Source of the DNA: CBFDBF01 sp050287965 | Lineage (GTDB): Bacteria > Pseudomonadota > Gammaproteobacteria > Chromatiales > Chromatiaceae | Length of the DNA stretch: 64,000 nucleotides | Assembly (NCBI GenBank): GCA_050287965.1 | Contig: JBNKCX010000013.1 | Span: 65,393-129,392 of the forward strand | Reading direction: 5' to 3' | Shown: in pieces, positions 50,882 to 59,026 of the stretch | Position numbering within the stretch: the stretch's first letter is position 1 | Layout: the number at the start of each line of letters is the position of its first letter | Translations under genes and position numbers: made by a program | The notes under the pieces: model-generated | Seen by the model: the letters and a program-made list of their open reading frames with translations, nothing else | Databases searched by the model: none | What the model was told of the DNA's origin: nothing

Positions 50882-50917
50882 AAGGGGGAAGGCCTGATGG
50901 TCTTTCCCCTTTTTTTA
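50882..50917 (+). terminator. Intrinsic terminator after rplT
   Basis: AAGGGGGAA and TTTCCCCTT pair around a short loop and are followed by a run of T. It starts 51 bases after the rplT stop and separates rplT from the repeat-filled gap before pheS. Confidence 0.85.
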
Positions 50918-50919
50918 TT

Positions 50920-51056
50920 TTCACCACGGAGGACACAGAGGACACAGAGTTTATTCTCGCCGGTGACCACCGGTTGTCGGAATAAGAGTGGAGTCCGTTT
51001 TCGGACAACAGCTGTCAGTGAAAATGGATTATCTCCGTGTCCTCCGTGGTGAAAAG
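50920..51056. repeat. Paired inverted intergenic repeat between rplT and pheS
   Basis: The left arm, 50920-50951, reads TTCACCACGGAGGACACAGA and on. The right arm, about 51032-51056, reads TCTCCGTGTCCTCCGTGGTG. About 80 bases lie between. The pheS ATG starts just 29 bases after the right arm. Confidence 0.8.
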
Positions 51057-51084
51057 AAATATCAAAAACAGGATGTAGATCGAA

Positions 51085-52116
51085 ATGGGCGAAAACGACA
51101 GCCTGGATCTTGAGCAACTGATTGGGGAGGCCGGGGACGCGATCAACAGCGCGGCAACTCTACAGACCCTGGACGATGCGCGTGTCCGTTACCTGGGCAA
51201 GAGCGGCCTGTTGACGGCGCAGCTCAAAAACCTCGGCAAGCTTCCCCCGGAGGAGCGGCCGTCCGCCGGACAGGCCATCAACCGGGCCAAGCAGGAGCTG
51301 GAAGCCCTTATCCGGGGCCGCAAGGCGGGGCTGGAGGAACAGGCCCTGAAGGAGCGGCTGGCATCGGAGCGTATCGATGTGACCCTGCCGGGACGGGGCA
51401 GGGGTCATGGGGGACTGCACCCGGTCACCCGGACCCTGGAGCGTATTGAAGAGCTGTTCGCCAATGCCGGATTCAAGGTGGCGGAAGGCCCGGAGATCGA
51501 GGATGACTTCCATAACTTCGAGGCACTGAATATCCCGGCCCACCACCCGGCCCGGGCCATGCACGATACCTTTTATTTTGATGAGCACCTGCTGCTGCGC
51601 ACCCACACCTCGCCGGTACAGATCCGGGTGATGCAGAACTCGGAACCGCCGCTGAAGATAATCGCCCCGGGGCGGGTCTACCGCTGCGATTCGGATCTGA
51701 CCCACACCCCCATGTTTCATCAGGTCGAGGGCTTCCTGGTGGACCGGGATGTTTCCTTCGCCGATCTTAAAGGGGTGCTGTACGATTTTCTCACCAGCTT
51801 CTTTGAGCGGGATCTGAAGCTGCGCTTCCGGCCCTCCTACTTCCCCTTCACCGAGCCGTCGGCGGAGGCCGATATCGAATGCGTCATGTGCAACGGCGAG
51901 GGATGCCGGGTGTGTAAGCAGACCGGCTGGCTGGAGCTGCTGGGCTGCGGCATGATCCACCCGGAGGTGTTCCGGCAGGTGGGTATCGACAGCGAAAAAT
52001 ACACCGGTTACGCCTTCGGTATGGGCGTGGAACGGCTGGCCATGATGCGCTACGGGATAAACGACCTGCGGCTGTTCTTCGAGAACGACCTGCGGTTTTT
52101 GCGGCAGTTTGCTTAG
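51085..52116 (+). CDS. pheS: Phenylalanine-tRNA ligase alpha subunit
   Basis: The product has 343 residues. The N-terminal coiled coil (about 1-95) is followed by the class II core: HPVTRTLERIEELF, motif 2 LIIAPGRVYR (as IIAPGRVYRCD) and motif 3 GMGVERLAMMRYGI. A CVMCNGEGC segment near 270 is common in proteobacterial PheS. With PheT it charges tRNA-Phe. The gap to pheT holds another repeat pair, so the subunit genes may be less tightly coupled than usual. Confidence 0.98.
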   Translation: MGENDSLDLEQLIGEAGDAINSAATLQTLDDARVRYLGKSGLLTAQLKNLGKLPPEERPSAGQAINRAKQELEALIRGRKAGLEEQALKERLASERIDVTLPGRGRGHGGLHPVTRTLERIEELFANAGFKVAEGPEIEDDFHNFEALNIPAHHPARAMHDTFYFDEHLLLRTHTSPVQIRVMQNSEPPLKIIAPGRVYRCDSDLTHTPMFHQVEGFLVDRDVSFADLKGVLYDFLTSFFERDLKLRFRPSYFPFTEPSAEADIECVMCNGEGCRVCKQTGWLELLGCGMIHPEVFRQVGIDSEKYTGYAFGMGVERLAMMRYGINDLRLFFENDLRFLRQFA

Positions 52117-52118
52117 AT

Positions 52119-52192
52119 TTTCACCACGGAGGATACAGAGGGCACGGAGTCTTCTTTGCTTTTCATTTCTCCGTGTCCTCCGTGGTAAATGG
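52119..52192. repeat. Paired inverted intergenic repeat between pheS and pheT
   Basis: The left arm, 52119-52151, reads TTTCACCACGGAGGATACAG and on. The right arm, about 52169-52192, reads TCTCCGTGTCCTCCGTGGTA. The arms are separated by under 20 bases, so the transcript would form a long hairpin directly before the pheT start. Confidence 0.85.
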
Positions 52193-52214
52193 TTTTTAAC
52201 AAAAGGTCTTAACT

Positions 52215-54593
52215 ATGCGATTCAGTGAAGCCTGGTTACGGGAGTGGGTTAACCCCGATATCACCACCGAGCAGTTGGCGGACCAGCTCTCAATGGCCGG
52301 TCTCGAAGTGGATTCGGTGGAGCCGGTGGCCGGCGATTTCGAGGGCGTCGTGGTGGGCCATGTGTTGGCGCGTGAGCAGCATCCGGATGCGGATAAGCTG
52401 AGCGTCTGCCGGGTGGACGCCGGTCAGGACGAAGAGCTGCAGATCGTCTGCGGAGCGGCCAATGTGGCGGCCGGGATGAAGGTCCCCGTGGCCCTGGTGG
52501 GCGCCACGCTCCCGGGGGATTTCAAGATCAAAAAGGCCAAGCTGCGGGGCGTCCAGTCCCTCGGTATGATCTGCTCCGCCGCTGAACTGGGTCTGGCGGA
52601 GTCCTCGGAAGGTATCATGTCCCTGGCCGAGGATGCGCCGGTGGGCGCCGATTTTCGGGAGTACCTGGCCCTGGACGACCGGGCCATCGAGGTGGATCTG
52701 ACCCCGGACCGGGGGGACTGCCTGGGTCTGGCCGGGATTGCCCGGGAGGTAGGGGTGATCAACCGCAGCCCCCTGACCCCGCCCGTTATGATACCGGTGG
52801 AAGCGGTGAGTGAAGCGCGTTTCCCGGTCAAGCTGGAAGCGCCCCAGGCCTGTCCGCGCTACACCTGCCGGGTGATCAAGGGGATCGACACCGCGGCACG
52901 TACCCCCCTGTGGATGCGGGAAAGGTTGCGCCGCAGCGGTCTGCGTCCCATCAGCCCGGTAGTGGACGTCACCAATTACGTACTGCTGGAGCTGGGTCAG
53001 CCCATGCACGGGTTCGACTTGGCCAAATTGGACCGGGAGATCCGGGTGCGCATGGCCGAGGAGGGGGAGAAGCTGACCCTGCTGGACGGCCAGGAGGTGG
53101 AACTGCGTGCCGATACCCTGGTGATCGCCGACGCCGCCAGGCCGCTGGCCATGGCGGGCATCATGGGGGGTGAGGGCTCAGGCGTGACCGGGGAGACCCG
53201 GGACGTGCTGCTGGAGAGCGCCTTCTTTGCACCTACCGCCATTATCGGCAAGGCGCGCAGTTACGGGCTGCACACCGATTCCTCCCACCGCTTCGAGCGG
53301 GGCGTGGATCCCCGGTTGCAGGTACGGGCCATGGAGCGGGCCACCCGGTTGCTGGTGGATATCGCAGGTGGTGAGGCGGGTCCCATCGTGGAGGCGGTTT
53401 CCGAGGAGCATATCGAGCAGCGCCCGGAGATCCTGCTGCGCCGGGAGAGGGTGGCCAAGCTGCTGGGCCTGAAGATCGATGACGACACTATCGTGGATAT
53501 CCTCAGTCGACTGGAAATGAGCGTGGAGGCCACAGAGGAGGGATGGTCGGTAACGGCGCCCAGTTGCCGTTTCGACATCAGCATCGAGGTGGACCTGATC
53601 GAGGAGATCGGGCGCATCTACGGGTATGCGGAGATCCCCACGCACCGCAGCGCGGCGGCGACGGTGATGCGGGGCGAACCCGAGACCGCCTTCAGTCTGC
53701 GCCGGGCCAAACAGCTCCTGGTGGATCGCGATTATCAGGAGGTGGTCACCTACAGCTTCATCAGCCGGGAGATGCACGACCTGACCGATCCCGCTCACGG
53801 GATGGTGGAACTGGCCAACCCCATCTCCAGTGACATGTCCATCATGCGCACCAGCCTCTGGCCGGGGCTGCTGCAGACCCTGATCTACAATCAGTCCCGT
53901 CAGCAGAACCGCATTCGCATCTTCGAGTCCGGTCTTAGGTTTGTCAAGGAACCTACTGAAATACAACAGGATTTAATGCTTGCTGGCCTGGTGTCCGGCG
54001 ACGCCGTCCCGGAGCAGTGGGGGGAAGCGGGCCGGAGTGTGGATTTCTATGACCTGAAGGCCGATCTGGAGGCCGTTCTGGCCCTGACCGGCTGCCCCGA
54101 GGCCTTTGAATTCAGGGCCGCTGAGCACCCCTCCCTCCATCCGGGGCAGAGCGCCCAGGTCCTGCGAGAGGGGAATCCCGTGGGGTGGATGGGTATGCTG
54201 CACCCGGAACTCGAGCATAGAATGGACTTTAATAATAGCGTATATCTATTTGAAATAAATATAAATAATATCAAGGAAGGACGGCTTCCGGCATTCCAGG
54301 CCCTGTCCAAGTTTCCCTCCATCCGGCGGGATATCGCGATTGTGGTGGATCAGGACCTGGATTACAGTGTGATCGAGGCCTGTATTAGGGGAATTGCGCC
54401 GCAAATTCTCCAAGACATTCTCATTTTTGATGTCTATACTGGGGAGAAGGTAGATTCCGGACGAAAAAGTCTCGCTTTGGGCTTGATTTTACAGGAAACT
54501 TCGCACACTCTTACAGATTCAGAGGTGGACGGCGTCATCGAGCGCATCCTCCAGGCCCTAAAAGAAAAATTCGACGCACAATTGAGGGATTGA
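52215..54593 (+). CDS. pheT: Phenylalanine-tRNA ligase beta subunit
   Basis: The product has 792 residues. Parts seen: tRNA-binding OB domain (about 40-150, with HPDADKLSVCRVDAG), the B3/B4 editing domain, B5 domain (SMEVDAT-like segment near 430), the inactive class II core, and the C-terminal ferredoxin-fold anticodon domain (FPSIRRDIAIVVDQDLDY to the end). It forms the heterotetramer with PheS. Short, AT-rich runs near 54225-54270 and 54400-54490 differ from the GC-rich rest of the gene but keep the frame. Confidence 0.98.
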   Translation: MRFSEAWLREWVNPDITTEQLADQLSMAGLEVDSVEPVAGDFEGVVVGHVLAREQHPDADKLSVCRVDAGQDEELQIVCGAANVAAGMKVPVALVGATLPGDFKIKKAKLRGVQSLGMICSAAELGLAESSEGIMSLAEDAPVGADFREYLALDDRAIEVDLTPDRGDCLGLAGIAREVGVINRSPLTPPVMIPVEAVSEARFPVKLEAPQACPRYTCRVIKGIDTAARTPLWMRERLRRSGLRPISPVVDVTNYVLLELGQPMHGFDLAKLDREIRVRMAEEGEKLTLLDGQEVELRADTLVIADAARPLAMAGIMGGEGSGVTGETRDVLLESAFFAPTAIIGKARSYGLHTDSSHRFERGVDPRLQVRAMERATRLLVDIAGGEAGPIVEAVSEEHIEQRPEILLRRERVAKLLGLKIDDDTIVDILSRLEMSVEATEEGWSVTAPSCRFDISIEVDLIEEIGRIYGYAEIPTHRSAAATVMRGEPETAFSLRRAKQLLVDRDYQEVVTYSFISREMHDLTDPAHGMVELANPISSDMSIMRTSLWPGLLQTLIYNQSRQQNRIRIFESGLRFVKEPTEIQQDLMLAGLVSGDAVPEQWGEAGRSVDFYDLKADLEAVLALTGCPEAFEFRAAEHPSLHPGQSAQVLREGNPVGWMGMLHPELEHRMDFNNSVYLFEININNIKEGRLPAFQALSKFPSIRRDIAIVVDQDLDYSVIEACIRGIAPQILQDILIFDVYTGEKVDSGRKSLALGLILQETSHTLTDSEVDGVIERILQALKEKFDAQLRD

Positions 54594-54599
54594 TTAGCG

Positions 54600-54896
54600 A
54601 TGGCACTGACGAAGGCTGAAATTGCCGAAAGGCTTTTTGATGAATTGGGTCTTAACAAAAGAGAAGCCAAGGAGATGGTGGAGCTCTTTTTCGAGAAGAT
54701 CCGGACCGCCCTGGAGGACGGGGCGCAGGTGAAATTGTCGGGGTTCGGTAATTTCGACCTGCGCGAAAAGAAACAACGCCCCGGTCGCAACCCCAAAACC
54801 GGCGAAGAAATACCTATCACTGCCCGGCGTGTCGTCACCTTCCGCCCCGGTCAGAAACTGAAGGCGAGGGTAGAGGCTTATGCTGGAAGCGAGTAG
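54600..54896 (+). CDS. ihfA: Integration host factor alpha subunit
   Basis: The product has 98 residues. The family pattern is exact: ALTKAEIAERLFDELGLNKREAKE at the start, the beta arm RKQRPGRNPKTGEEIPI region with the conserved Pro at the DNA tip, and FRPGQKLKARVE. With IhfB it bends DNA strongly. It is coupled to pheT (six bases) and overlaps the merR gene, the usual order pheST-ihfA-merR. IHF also helps sigma-54 activators such as the one in this window. Confidence 0.98.
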   Translation: MALTKAEIAERLFDELGLNKREAKEMVELFFEKIRTALEDGAQVKLSGFGNFDLREKKQRPGRNPKTGEEIPITARRVVTFRPGQKLKARVEAYAGSE

Positions 54897-55239
54897 TAGT
54901 ACGGCAGACCTGCCGGCGATCCCCGGCAAACGCTATTTTACCATCGGCGAAGTGAGCGAACTCTGCGGCGTCAAGCCGCATGTGCTGCGCTATTGGGAGC
55001 AGGAATTTCCGCAGCTGAAACCGGTCAAGCGCCGCGGCAACCGCCGCTACTATCAGCGCCATGACGTGCTGATGATCCGCCAGATCAGAAGTCTGCTCTA
55101 CGAGCAGGGGTTCACCATCGGCGGCGCCCGGCAGCAGCTGACCGGCGAGGAAGCGAAGGAAGACAACAACCAGAGCCAGCAGATCATCCGCCAGCTGCGG
55201 GTGGAACTGGAAGAGGTGCTTCAGATCCTGAAGCGTTAG
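54880..55239 (+). CDS. MerR-family transcriptional regulator
   Basis: The product has 119 residues. The winged helix-turn-helix YFTIGEVSELCGVKPHVLRYW is near 19-40, followed by KRRGNRRYYQRHDVLMIRQI and a short coiled coil. No metal-binding cysteines are at the C-terminus, so it is not a classic metal sensor. This gene follows ihfA in many gammaproteobacteria and its role is unsettled. It overlaps ihfA by 17 bases. Confidence 0.9.
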   Translation: MLEASSSTADLPAIPGKRYFTIGEVSELCGVKPHVLRYWEQEFPQLKPVKRRGNRRYYQRHDVLMIRQIRSLLYEQGFTIGGARQQLTGEEAKEDNNQSQQIIRQLRVELEEVLQILKR

Positions 55240-55261
55240 GGACCGGTTTCCCGGATCCAAG

Positions 55262-55290
55262 TTGACATGATTGCGCGCTGCGCCTAGTAT
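55262..55290 (+). promoter_or_regulatory. Sigma-70 promoter of tRNA-Pro
   Basis: A consensus TTGACA (55262-55267), a 17-base spacer and TAGTAT (55285-55290) are followed by a GC-rich discriminator GCGCGC, the pattern of stringently controlled stable RNA promoters. Confidence 0.85.
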
Positions 55291-55301
55291 GCGCGCTCTT
55301 A

Positions 55302-55378
55302 CGGAGCGTAGCGCAGCCTGGTAGCGCACCACAATGGGGTTGTGGGGGTCCGGAGTTCGAATCTCCGCGCTCCGACCA
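55302..55378 (+). tRNA. tRNA-Pro (GGG)
   Basis: The acceptor CGGAGCG pairs with CGCTCCG, the anticodon loop ATGGGGT gives GGG, and the T arm has GGAGTTCGAATCTCC. CCA is encoded. The integron integrase gene ends 85 bases beyond it on the opposite strand. Confidence 0.97.
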
Positions 55379-55399
55379 AAAATCGGTAAGAAAATAATA

Positions 55400-55425
55400 A
55401 AGGCCCGGATTCCGGGCCTTTTTTG
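55400..55425 (+). terminator. Intrinsic terminator of tRNA-Pro
   Basis: AGGCCCGGA and TCCGGGCCT form a perfect nine-base stem followed by six T, 22 bases after the tRNA. It marks the boundary between the host operon and the integron. Confidence 0.93.
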
Positions 55426-55462
55426 TGCCTGCGGGGAGGGTGTTTAGGGGGCGTCCGGGGCT

Positions 55463-56842
55463 CTACAACCGATCCAGGGGGCTCCGCGCGCCCTGTCCGC
55501 CCCTTCCCACCACATGGGTATAGATCATGGTGGTGGAGACGTCCGCATGGCCCAACAGCTCCTGAACCGTACGGATATCCGAGCCGGACTCCAGCAGATG
55601 GGTCGCGAAGGAGTGGCGCAGGGTATGACTGGTTACCCGTTTCGTTATGCCCGCCCGCGCCGCCGCCCGGTAGACCGCTTTCTGGATGGCCGACTGATGA
55701 ATATGGTGACGGCGCACGATTCCGGTTCTCGGATCCTGTGCCACACGGCTGGCGGGAAACAGATATTGCCAGCGCAGCTCTTTCTCCGCGTTAGGATACT
55801 TGCGGGCCAACGCGGTGGGCATAAATACCGATCCCAGCCCGGCCTCGATATCCATGTCGTGCATCAGAGTTACCGATCTGATCTGCTTTTTCAGATTTTC
55901 GATCAGCGATTCCGGCATGGGTACGGCCCGGTCCTTTTTGCCCTTGCTGCCCCGCACCACGATATTCCGATAGTCGAAATCCAGGTCCAGGATGCGCAGT
56001 CGTGCACACTCCATAACGCGCATACCTGTTCCATACATCAGGCGGATTATCAGGCCGTGGGTTCCCCGTGCCGAATTCAGCAGCCCTTCCGTCTCCCGCG
56101 GACTGAGGACCGTGGGAATACGCCGCGGCCGGGTGGGGCGTTTGAAGGGGCCGATGTCGCCCAGCGGTTTTTCCAATACCCGGGTGAAGAAGAACACCAG
56201 GGCGTTCAGCGCCTGGGCCTGAGTGGCCCCCGCTACCTTGCGCCGCACCGCCAAATGTTCTAAAAAAGAGGCAACCTGACGTTCGGCGCAATGGTGAGGG
56301 AGCGTATCGTTGTGAAAGCGAAGGAATCGGTTGATCCAGCTGAGATAACTCTTCTCCGTATTGGGAGAGTATTCCGGTATGCGGATGGCTGCCAGGAATT
56401 TACGGTAAAGCCCCGGAAACGCCTTACCCAGCCGGTTTTTCGGATTCTCCACCGCCTTGTCGATCATCTCGTAGGTTCTGGCCACCGTCGGGTGATCCCT
56501 GCCCAGGGATTGCGCGCCGCCGGCCCAACCCTCCCAGTCGAAATCGCTTGCCCAGGGCGTCTTCAGGAAATGGCTGAACAGCAGCCGCAGGGCGTTGATC
56601 TTCTGACGAAACCGCCACTCCCCGATCAGGGGATTGCGGCCCATCCGCTCAAACCAAAGCTGCAGGCGCTCCGGCGTCTGCTCCTGCAGACGGATATCCG
56701 GGTGATCATCAAGAAAGCCCTGAACATGCTTTCGGTGCCAGGGAAGGGCGCTATCGGGCACCCGGAACAGGCGCAGCACCTCCAGATATCGGGTCCAGAA
56801 ACGCTCGATACGGGGATCGGAAGAGGGGGTTCGCGAAACCAT
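55463..56842 (-). CDS. intI: Integron integrase (tyrosine recombinase) with N-terminal extension
   Basis: The start at 56842 is preferred because GGAGG stands seven bases before it; a longer frame reaches 56884. The 459-residue product is well above the roughly 320-340 of IntI1 and the Vibrio enzyme, owing to about 130 extra N-terminal residues. The catalytic set is complete: R about 275 (TGMRVMECARLR), H-x-x-R about 406-409 (SHTLRHSFATHL), H about 432 (LLGHAD) and Tyr about 441 (MIYTHV). The insertion specific to IntI (about 351-391, ending FPASRVAQDPR then RRHHIHQSAIQKAV) is present. It excises and inserts cassettes by folding single-stranded attC. Confidence 0.95.
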   Translation of the reverse strand: MVSRTPSSDPRIERFWTRYLEVLRLFRVPDSALPWHRKHVQGFLDDHPDIRLQEQTPERLQLWFERMGRNPLIGEWRFRQKINALRLLFSHFLKTPWASDFDWEGWAGGAQSLGRDHPTVARTYEMIDKAVENPKNRLGKAFPGLYRKFLAAIRIPEYSPNTEKSYLSWINRFLRFHNDTLPHHCAERQVASFLEHLAVRRKVAGATQAQALNALVFFFTRVLEKPLGDIGPFKRPTRPRRIPTVLSPRETEGLLNSARGTHGLIIRLMYGTGMRVMECARLRILDLDFDYRNIVVRGSKGKKDRAVPMPESLIENLKKQIRSVTLMHDMDIEAGLGSVFMPTALARKYPNAEKELRWQYLFPASRVAQDPRTGIVRRHHIHQSAIQKAVYRAAARAGITKRVTSHTLRHSFATHLLESGSDIRTVQELLGHADVSTTMIYTHVVGRGGQGARSPLDRL

Positions 56843-56962
56843 GGACAAGCCTCCGTGCTTTGGAATATCCATATAGAGAACCAATATAGAACGTTTCGCG
56901 GCATATTACAATATTTGTGCCGGCTACATAACACAATATACGTGCCGTCCACATAAGCACCT

Positions 56963-56969
56963 GTTAGCG
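56963..56969 (+). other. Possible attI core
   Basis: GTTAGCG in CACCTGTTAGCGCAAAA lies 121 bases ahead of the integrase start and before the first cassette gene, where attI is expected. It matches the GTTRRRY core imperfectly. The exact attI arms could not be set. No clear Pc promoter was identified in 56843-57044. Confidence 0.35.
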
Positions 56970-57044
56970 CAAAATCCCCGCATTTTTCTATATGCGTGTA
57001 CCACCAAAGAAAAAATATGGGGACCTTTAAATAGAGTAAATACA

Positions 57045-57647
57045 ATGAACGATATCTTCACATACCAGCAAGCAGTAACCGGGGAGATTTCATCTGTAAA
57101 ACGTACTCTTCTTGCAAAACCTGAAAAATTTGGGGCTGCCGGAGGGATTCTCGTTCGAGACCCAAGAAACGATGCGAATTTTGCTCTCCTCATTTACGAC
57201 TTTGATCGTCAAAACTCAATGTTTAGTATTACCCAGGAGCACCTTAACAAGGAGGAAGGGGCTGCAGCTTTTTGTGAAATGGCTGCTCAAGGAAATATTT
57301 CTATAATTAATACGCTTCTGATCAAAGGAATGGACATCAATGCACGAAATGAGCGAGGAGTCACAGCTTTAGCAATCGCAATAGCTCGCGGTCAAGTTGA
57401 AACAGTTGCATTTCTTTTGCGCAATCACGCAGATCCAAACATTGTCTATTTCGATGCATTTGCTTCTCTTCAGCAGGCTATCGAGCAATTATTGCTTGGG
57501 CAACAGCACAACAATCAAGACATGATAAGGAACTACAAGCAGATCATAGATTCTCTGATCTCTTATGGCGCAGATGTGGAACAAGCAAAAAAACTTTCAT
57601 CGCAAGCCGGAACTGTATCTGTTTCGGATTTTCTTCGAAATCTATAA
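57045..57647 (+). CDS. Cassette 1: ankyrin-repeat protein
   Basis: The product has 200 residues. Residues of about 72-175 show two to three ankyrin repeats (for example NARNERGVTALAIAIARGQVETV then FLLRNHADPN). The first 65 residues are not recognised. No signal peptide is present, so it is probably cytoplasmic. Ankyrin repeats bind proteins; the partner is unknown. It is the first gene after the integrase, where expression from an integron promoter would be strongest. A small zinc-ribbon gene follows three bases later in the same cassette. Confidence 0.8.
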   Translation: MNDIFTYQQAVTGEISSVKRTLLAKPEKFGAAGGILVRDPRNDANFALLIYDFDRQNSMFSITQEHLNKEEGAAAFCEMAAQGNISIINTLLIKGMDINARNERGVTALAIAIARGQVETVAFLLRNHADPNIVYFDAFASLQQAIEQLLLGQQHNNQDMIRNYKQIIDSLISYGADVEQAKKLSSQAGTVSVSDFLRNL

Positions 57648-57649
57648 TT

Positions 57650-57874
57650 GTGAGTAGAGCCATGAAACACCCCCTAGACAAACTCAATGTCGCCCCTCGG
57701 GTTGATGGGGTTAACGACCATTCAGACACTTGTAACATTATGCACTGTGTTCGTTGCGGCGCCGAAGTTTGGGTGAATAAACTCTCTCAAATAGAGGCTA
57801 TGGTTTTCTGCTTTGAATGCGCCGAGCATATAGAAGAGTTAAAGAGATTACGGGAGTCAATGCAAGGTTGGTGA
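57650..57874 (+). CDS. Cassette 1: small zinc-ribbon-like protein
   Basis: The product has 74 residues (or 70 from ATG 57662). Two CxxC pairs, CVRC and CFEC, about 24 residues apart and in the C-terminal half, form a likely zinc ribbon. The N-terminal 25 residues are polar. It starts two bases after the ankyrin gene and no attC separates them, so the two share one cassette and probably one transcript. Function is unknown. Confidence 0.65.
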   Translation: MSRAMKHPLDKLNVAPRVDGVNDHSDTCNIMHCVRCGAEVWVNKLSQIEAMVFCFECAEHIEELKRLRESMQGW

Positions 57875-57928
57875 TTTCCATTTGAACGAGGGGAGATAAT
57901 TTACTATCGTGCGCCACTATAAAGCAAG

Positions 57929-58015
57929 CGCTAACAATGCCATAAACTCGGACCCCATAAAGCGCCGCTCGTTCCTCGCTCTGCTTTATGGGGCCGGTTA
58001 TGGCTTCCGTTAGCC
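57929..58015 (+). other. attC site 1
   Basis: The left core is CGCTAAC and the right core GTTAGCC. Inner arms CCATAAAC/GGTTATGG and CCCCATAAAGC/GCTTTATGGGG pair, giving a long imperfect hairpin of 87 bases. It closes cassette 1. Confidence 0.9.
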
Positions 58016-58031
58016 ATATTAAGGAAACATC

Positions 58032-58451
58032 GTGCAATTTGAAGAAATAATTAATATTAGTGCTCCAATTGAAAAGGTTTATTCTCTCTACTCAGATGTA
58101 GAGAATTGGTATAAGTGGGATCCCGATGTAAAGAATTCTTCAATTGAAGGAGCATTCGTTACTGGCGCAAAAGGTACGCTCACGCCCACAAAGGGGCCAA
58201 AAGCAAAAATTGCGTTTGTTCAAATTGTACCTGGCCAATCATTTACGGTAGAAAGCAAACTTCCTTTATGCACTATGTTTTTTGAGCACGAAATTTCCGA
58301 AAGAGATGCAAATTCTATTTCTGTTGTGCATCGGGTTAAATTCACTGGATTTCTGGCGCCAGTTTTTGGGCGTTTAATTGGCTCGCAAATTAAAAAGGGT
58401 TTACCAGATACGCTTTTGGGCCTAAAAAAGGCAGCCGAGAATAATGGCTAA
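58032..58451 (+). CDS. Cassette 2: SRPBCC-superfamily protein
   Basis: The product has 139 residues with a GTG start after TTAAGGAAA. The pattern EEIINISAPIEKVYSLYSDVENWYKWDPDVKNS is the N-terminal signature of polyketide cyclase/START-like folds, and the C-terminal helix GSQIKKGLPDTLLGLKKAAEN completes it. Such proteins hold a hydrophobic ligand in a deep cavity. The ligand is unknown. The stop TAA is part of the attC left core GGCTAAC, which is common for cassette genes. Confidence 0.85.
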   Translation: MQFEEIINISAPIEKVYSLYSDVENWYKWDPDVKNSSIEGAFVTGAKGTLTPTKGPKAKIAFVQIVPGQSFTVESKLPLCTMFFEHEISERDANSISVVHRVKFTGFLAPVFGRLIGSQIKKGLPDTLLGLKKAAENNG

Positions 58452-58517
58452 CAAAGCAAGTAAGCGGGACAATTGTTACGCTGCGCTTCACAATCGCCCC
58501 TTCTTGCGGCGTTATGT
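58445..58517 (+). other. attC site 2
   Basis: The left core is GGCTAAC (58446-58452) and the right core GTTATGT (58511-58517). The inner arms around AGCGGGACAATTG and CAATCGCCCCTTCTTGC pair imperfectly. The next gene's ATG lies inside the right core. Confidence 0.85.
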
Positions 58518-58966
58518 TGAAAAAGACCGTGCCTAATAAGCTTACCCTTCAGCCAAAACGTGTTGCCTTGATCGCAGGAGCGCTCATCTTTATCCTGTGG
58601 CTAGGATCAATGGCATGGTCTGTCTCTTACCTCGGTGTAGATATAGAGCAATTATCAGGTGTTAAAATTCTGCTTATCTCTGGCCAACTCATACTGTTCG
58701 CACTTGCAGTGGTTCTTGCTCCCTTTTACTGGGTTCGTGCGGCCTTGAATTTATTACTTATGGCGAAAGAGCGACGCTCCGATCTAAGCAAAGACGCCTT
58801 CCGCCACATCCGATGGAATCCATTTAATATCGTCGCGTACCCAGATCTTCTAACGCAGCAGGGGTTGAAGTACCGGCGCAAACTGTTCGAATCTGTCGCG
58901 TGGTTCTTTTTCCTTACCATGGCAGTCTTCGCTTGGGAGTTTATCTTTGAACCATTTTCAACATAA
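58514..58966 (+). CDS. Cassette 3: three-helix membrane protein
   Basis: The product has 150 residues with predicted membrane helices at about 17-40, 49-72 and 125-146. A basic cytoplasmic-type loop with KERRSDLSKDAFRHIRWNPFN lies between helices 2 and 3. The family is not recognised. The ATG overlaps the attC core upstream and the TAA stop lies in the attC core downstream, so the cassette is almost fully coding. Many integron cassettes encode such small membrane proteins of unknown role. Confidence 0.75.
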   Translation: MLKKTVPNKLTLQPKRVALIAGALIFILWLGSMAWSVSYLGVDIEQLSGVKILLISGQLILFALAVVLAPFYWVRAALNLLLMAKERRSDLSKDAFRHIRWNPFNIVAYPDLLTQQGLKYRRKLFESVAWFFFLTMAVFAWEFIFEPFST

Positions 58967-59017
58967 CAAGTCGGCCCAGTCGGACGGCTACGCCGCCACT
59001 GGCCTCAAGCGTTATGC
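58961..59017 (+). other. attC site 3
   Basis: The left core is ACATAAC, the right core GTTATGC. Arms around GTCGGCCCAGTCGG and CCACTGGCCTC pair. At 57 bases it is the shortest of the array. Confidence 0.85.
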
Positions 59018-59026
59018 GTAAAAGAT

